Below are positions 63,880 through 64,000 of a stretch of DNA of 64,000 nucleotides, piece by piece. Within the stretch, counting starts at the first letter, position 1. Every line of letters starts with the position of its first letter. Under the pieces are notes generated by a model that saw only the letters and a list, made by a program, of their open reading frames with translations, did no database searches and was not told the origin of the DNA. The stretch comes from Gemmatimonas sp. (GTDB lineage Bacteria > Gemmatimonadota > Gemmatimonadetes > Gemmatimonadales > Gemmatimonadaceae): NCBI GenBank assembly GCA_021154325.1, contig JAJKIR010000118.1, positions 1-64,000 of the forward strand, read 5' to 3'. The translations under genes and the position numbers were made by a program.

Positions 63880-64000
63880 ATGAACGAGGTTGGCCTGTGC
63901 TCCGATTGTGTGCATTGCCGTGTGATCACGGCCCGCCGCTCGCGCTTCTATCTCTGCGAGCTCTCGGCGACAGATCCGGCCTTCCCTCGTTATCCACGAC
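63880..64000 (+). CDS. small Cys-rich protein, N-terminal part (3' end outside window)
   Basis: The visible 40 residues read MNEVGLCSDCVHCRVITARR and continue with SRFYLCELSATDPAFPRYP. A CxxCxxC cluster and a fourth Cys suggest a zinc- or iron-binding knuckle. GGAGGACGG lies upstream of the ATG. The family is not named here. Confidence 0.65.
   Translation, partial: MNEVGLCSDCVHCRVITARRSRFYLCELSATDPAFPRYPR

Overview
The window is a gene-dense, high-GC (roughly two-thirds by eye) piece of ordinary bacterial chromosome with no rRNA, tRNA, CRISPR array, phage or insertion sequence that I can recognise. Many lipoprotein and signal-peptide proteins, outer-membrane beta-barrel proteins, TPR proteins, M16/M28 peptidases, sortilin-type BNR proteins and CHRD/carboxypeptidase-regulatory domains suggest a diderm soil-type bacterium. 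Gemmatimonadota is my best guess, inferred from gene style and not proven.

Layout. 0-8.3 kb: alpha/beta-hydrolase tail, a divergent AdoMetDC-like protein, a membrane/TIM-barrel-like protein, a fused M16 peptidase and a two-gene TPR operon. 8.5-14.2 kb (minus strand): pseudouridine-5'-phosphate glycosidase, a class D-type sortase overlapping its likely substrate, a class A beta-lactamase-like protein, and a kynureninase-like enzyme coupled to an APC permease. 14.4-22.1 kb: a patatin-ferredoxin fusion, M20 peptidase, aconitase and small envelope proteins. 22.3-22.9 kb: a secreted peroxiredoxin whose peroxidatic cysteine codon is TGA, followed by a SECIS-like hairpin, so a likely selenoprotein. 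23-27.2 kb: glycerate kinase, AguB, AguA (agmatine to putrescine) and a dienelactone hydrolase, closed by a strong terminator. 27.3-30.2 kb: a periplasmic binding lipoprotein coupled to a chemoreceptor. 30.3-37.4 kb: M28 peptidase, a metB-like/queC/queE operon, an NlpC/P60 hydrolase and a CapA protein. 37.8-43.8 kb: efflux adaptor and two MacB/LolD-type ATPases with no permease gene, then an NtrC-like regulator and a histidine kinase. 44-53.8 kb: envelope proteins, L,D-transpeptidase, CHRD lipoprotein, and a serine hydrolase/amidase/NTF2-like operon. 54.2-60.8 kb: a compact signalling cluster (ECF sigma, zinc-finger anti-sigma, outer-membrane protein, cupredoxin, membrane Ser/Thr kinase, second ECF sigma). 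60.9-64 kb: a large Tat-exported BNR protein and the start of a Cys-rich small protein.

Two genome-scale signals stand out. (1) The octamer CGTTAGGC/GCCTAACG, or its 7-base core, occurs about 47 times on both strands, inside genes (forcing rare TTA Leu codons), at stop codons and next to terminators. (2) Several intergenic gaps are built from degenerate 7-bp tandem units, often with an inverted second arm, in some cases keeping one 7-bp phase across the whole gap.
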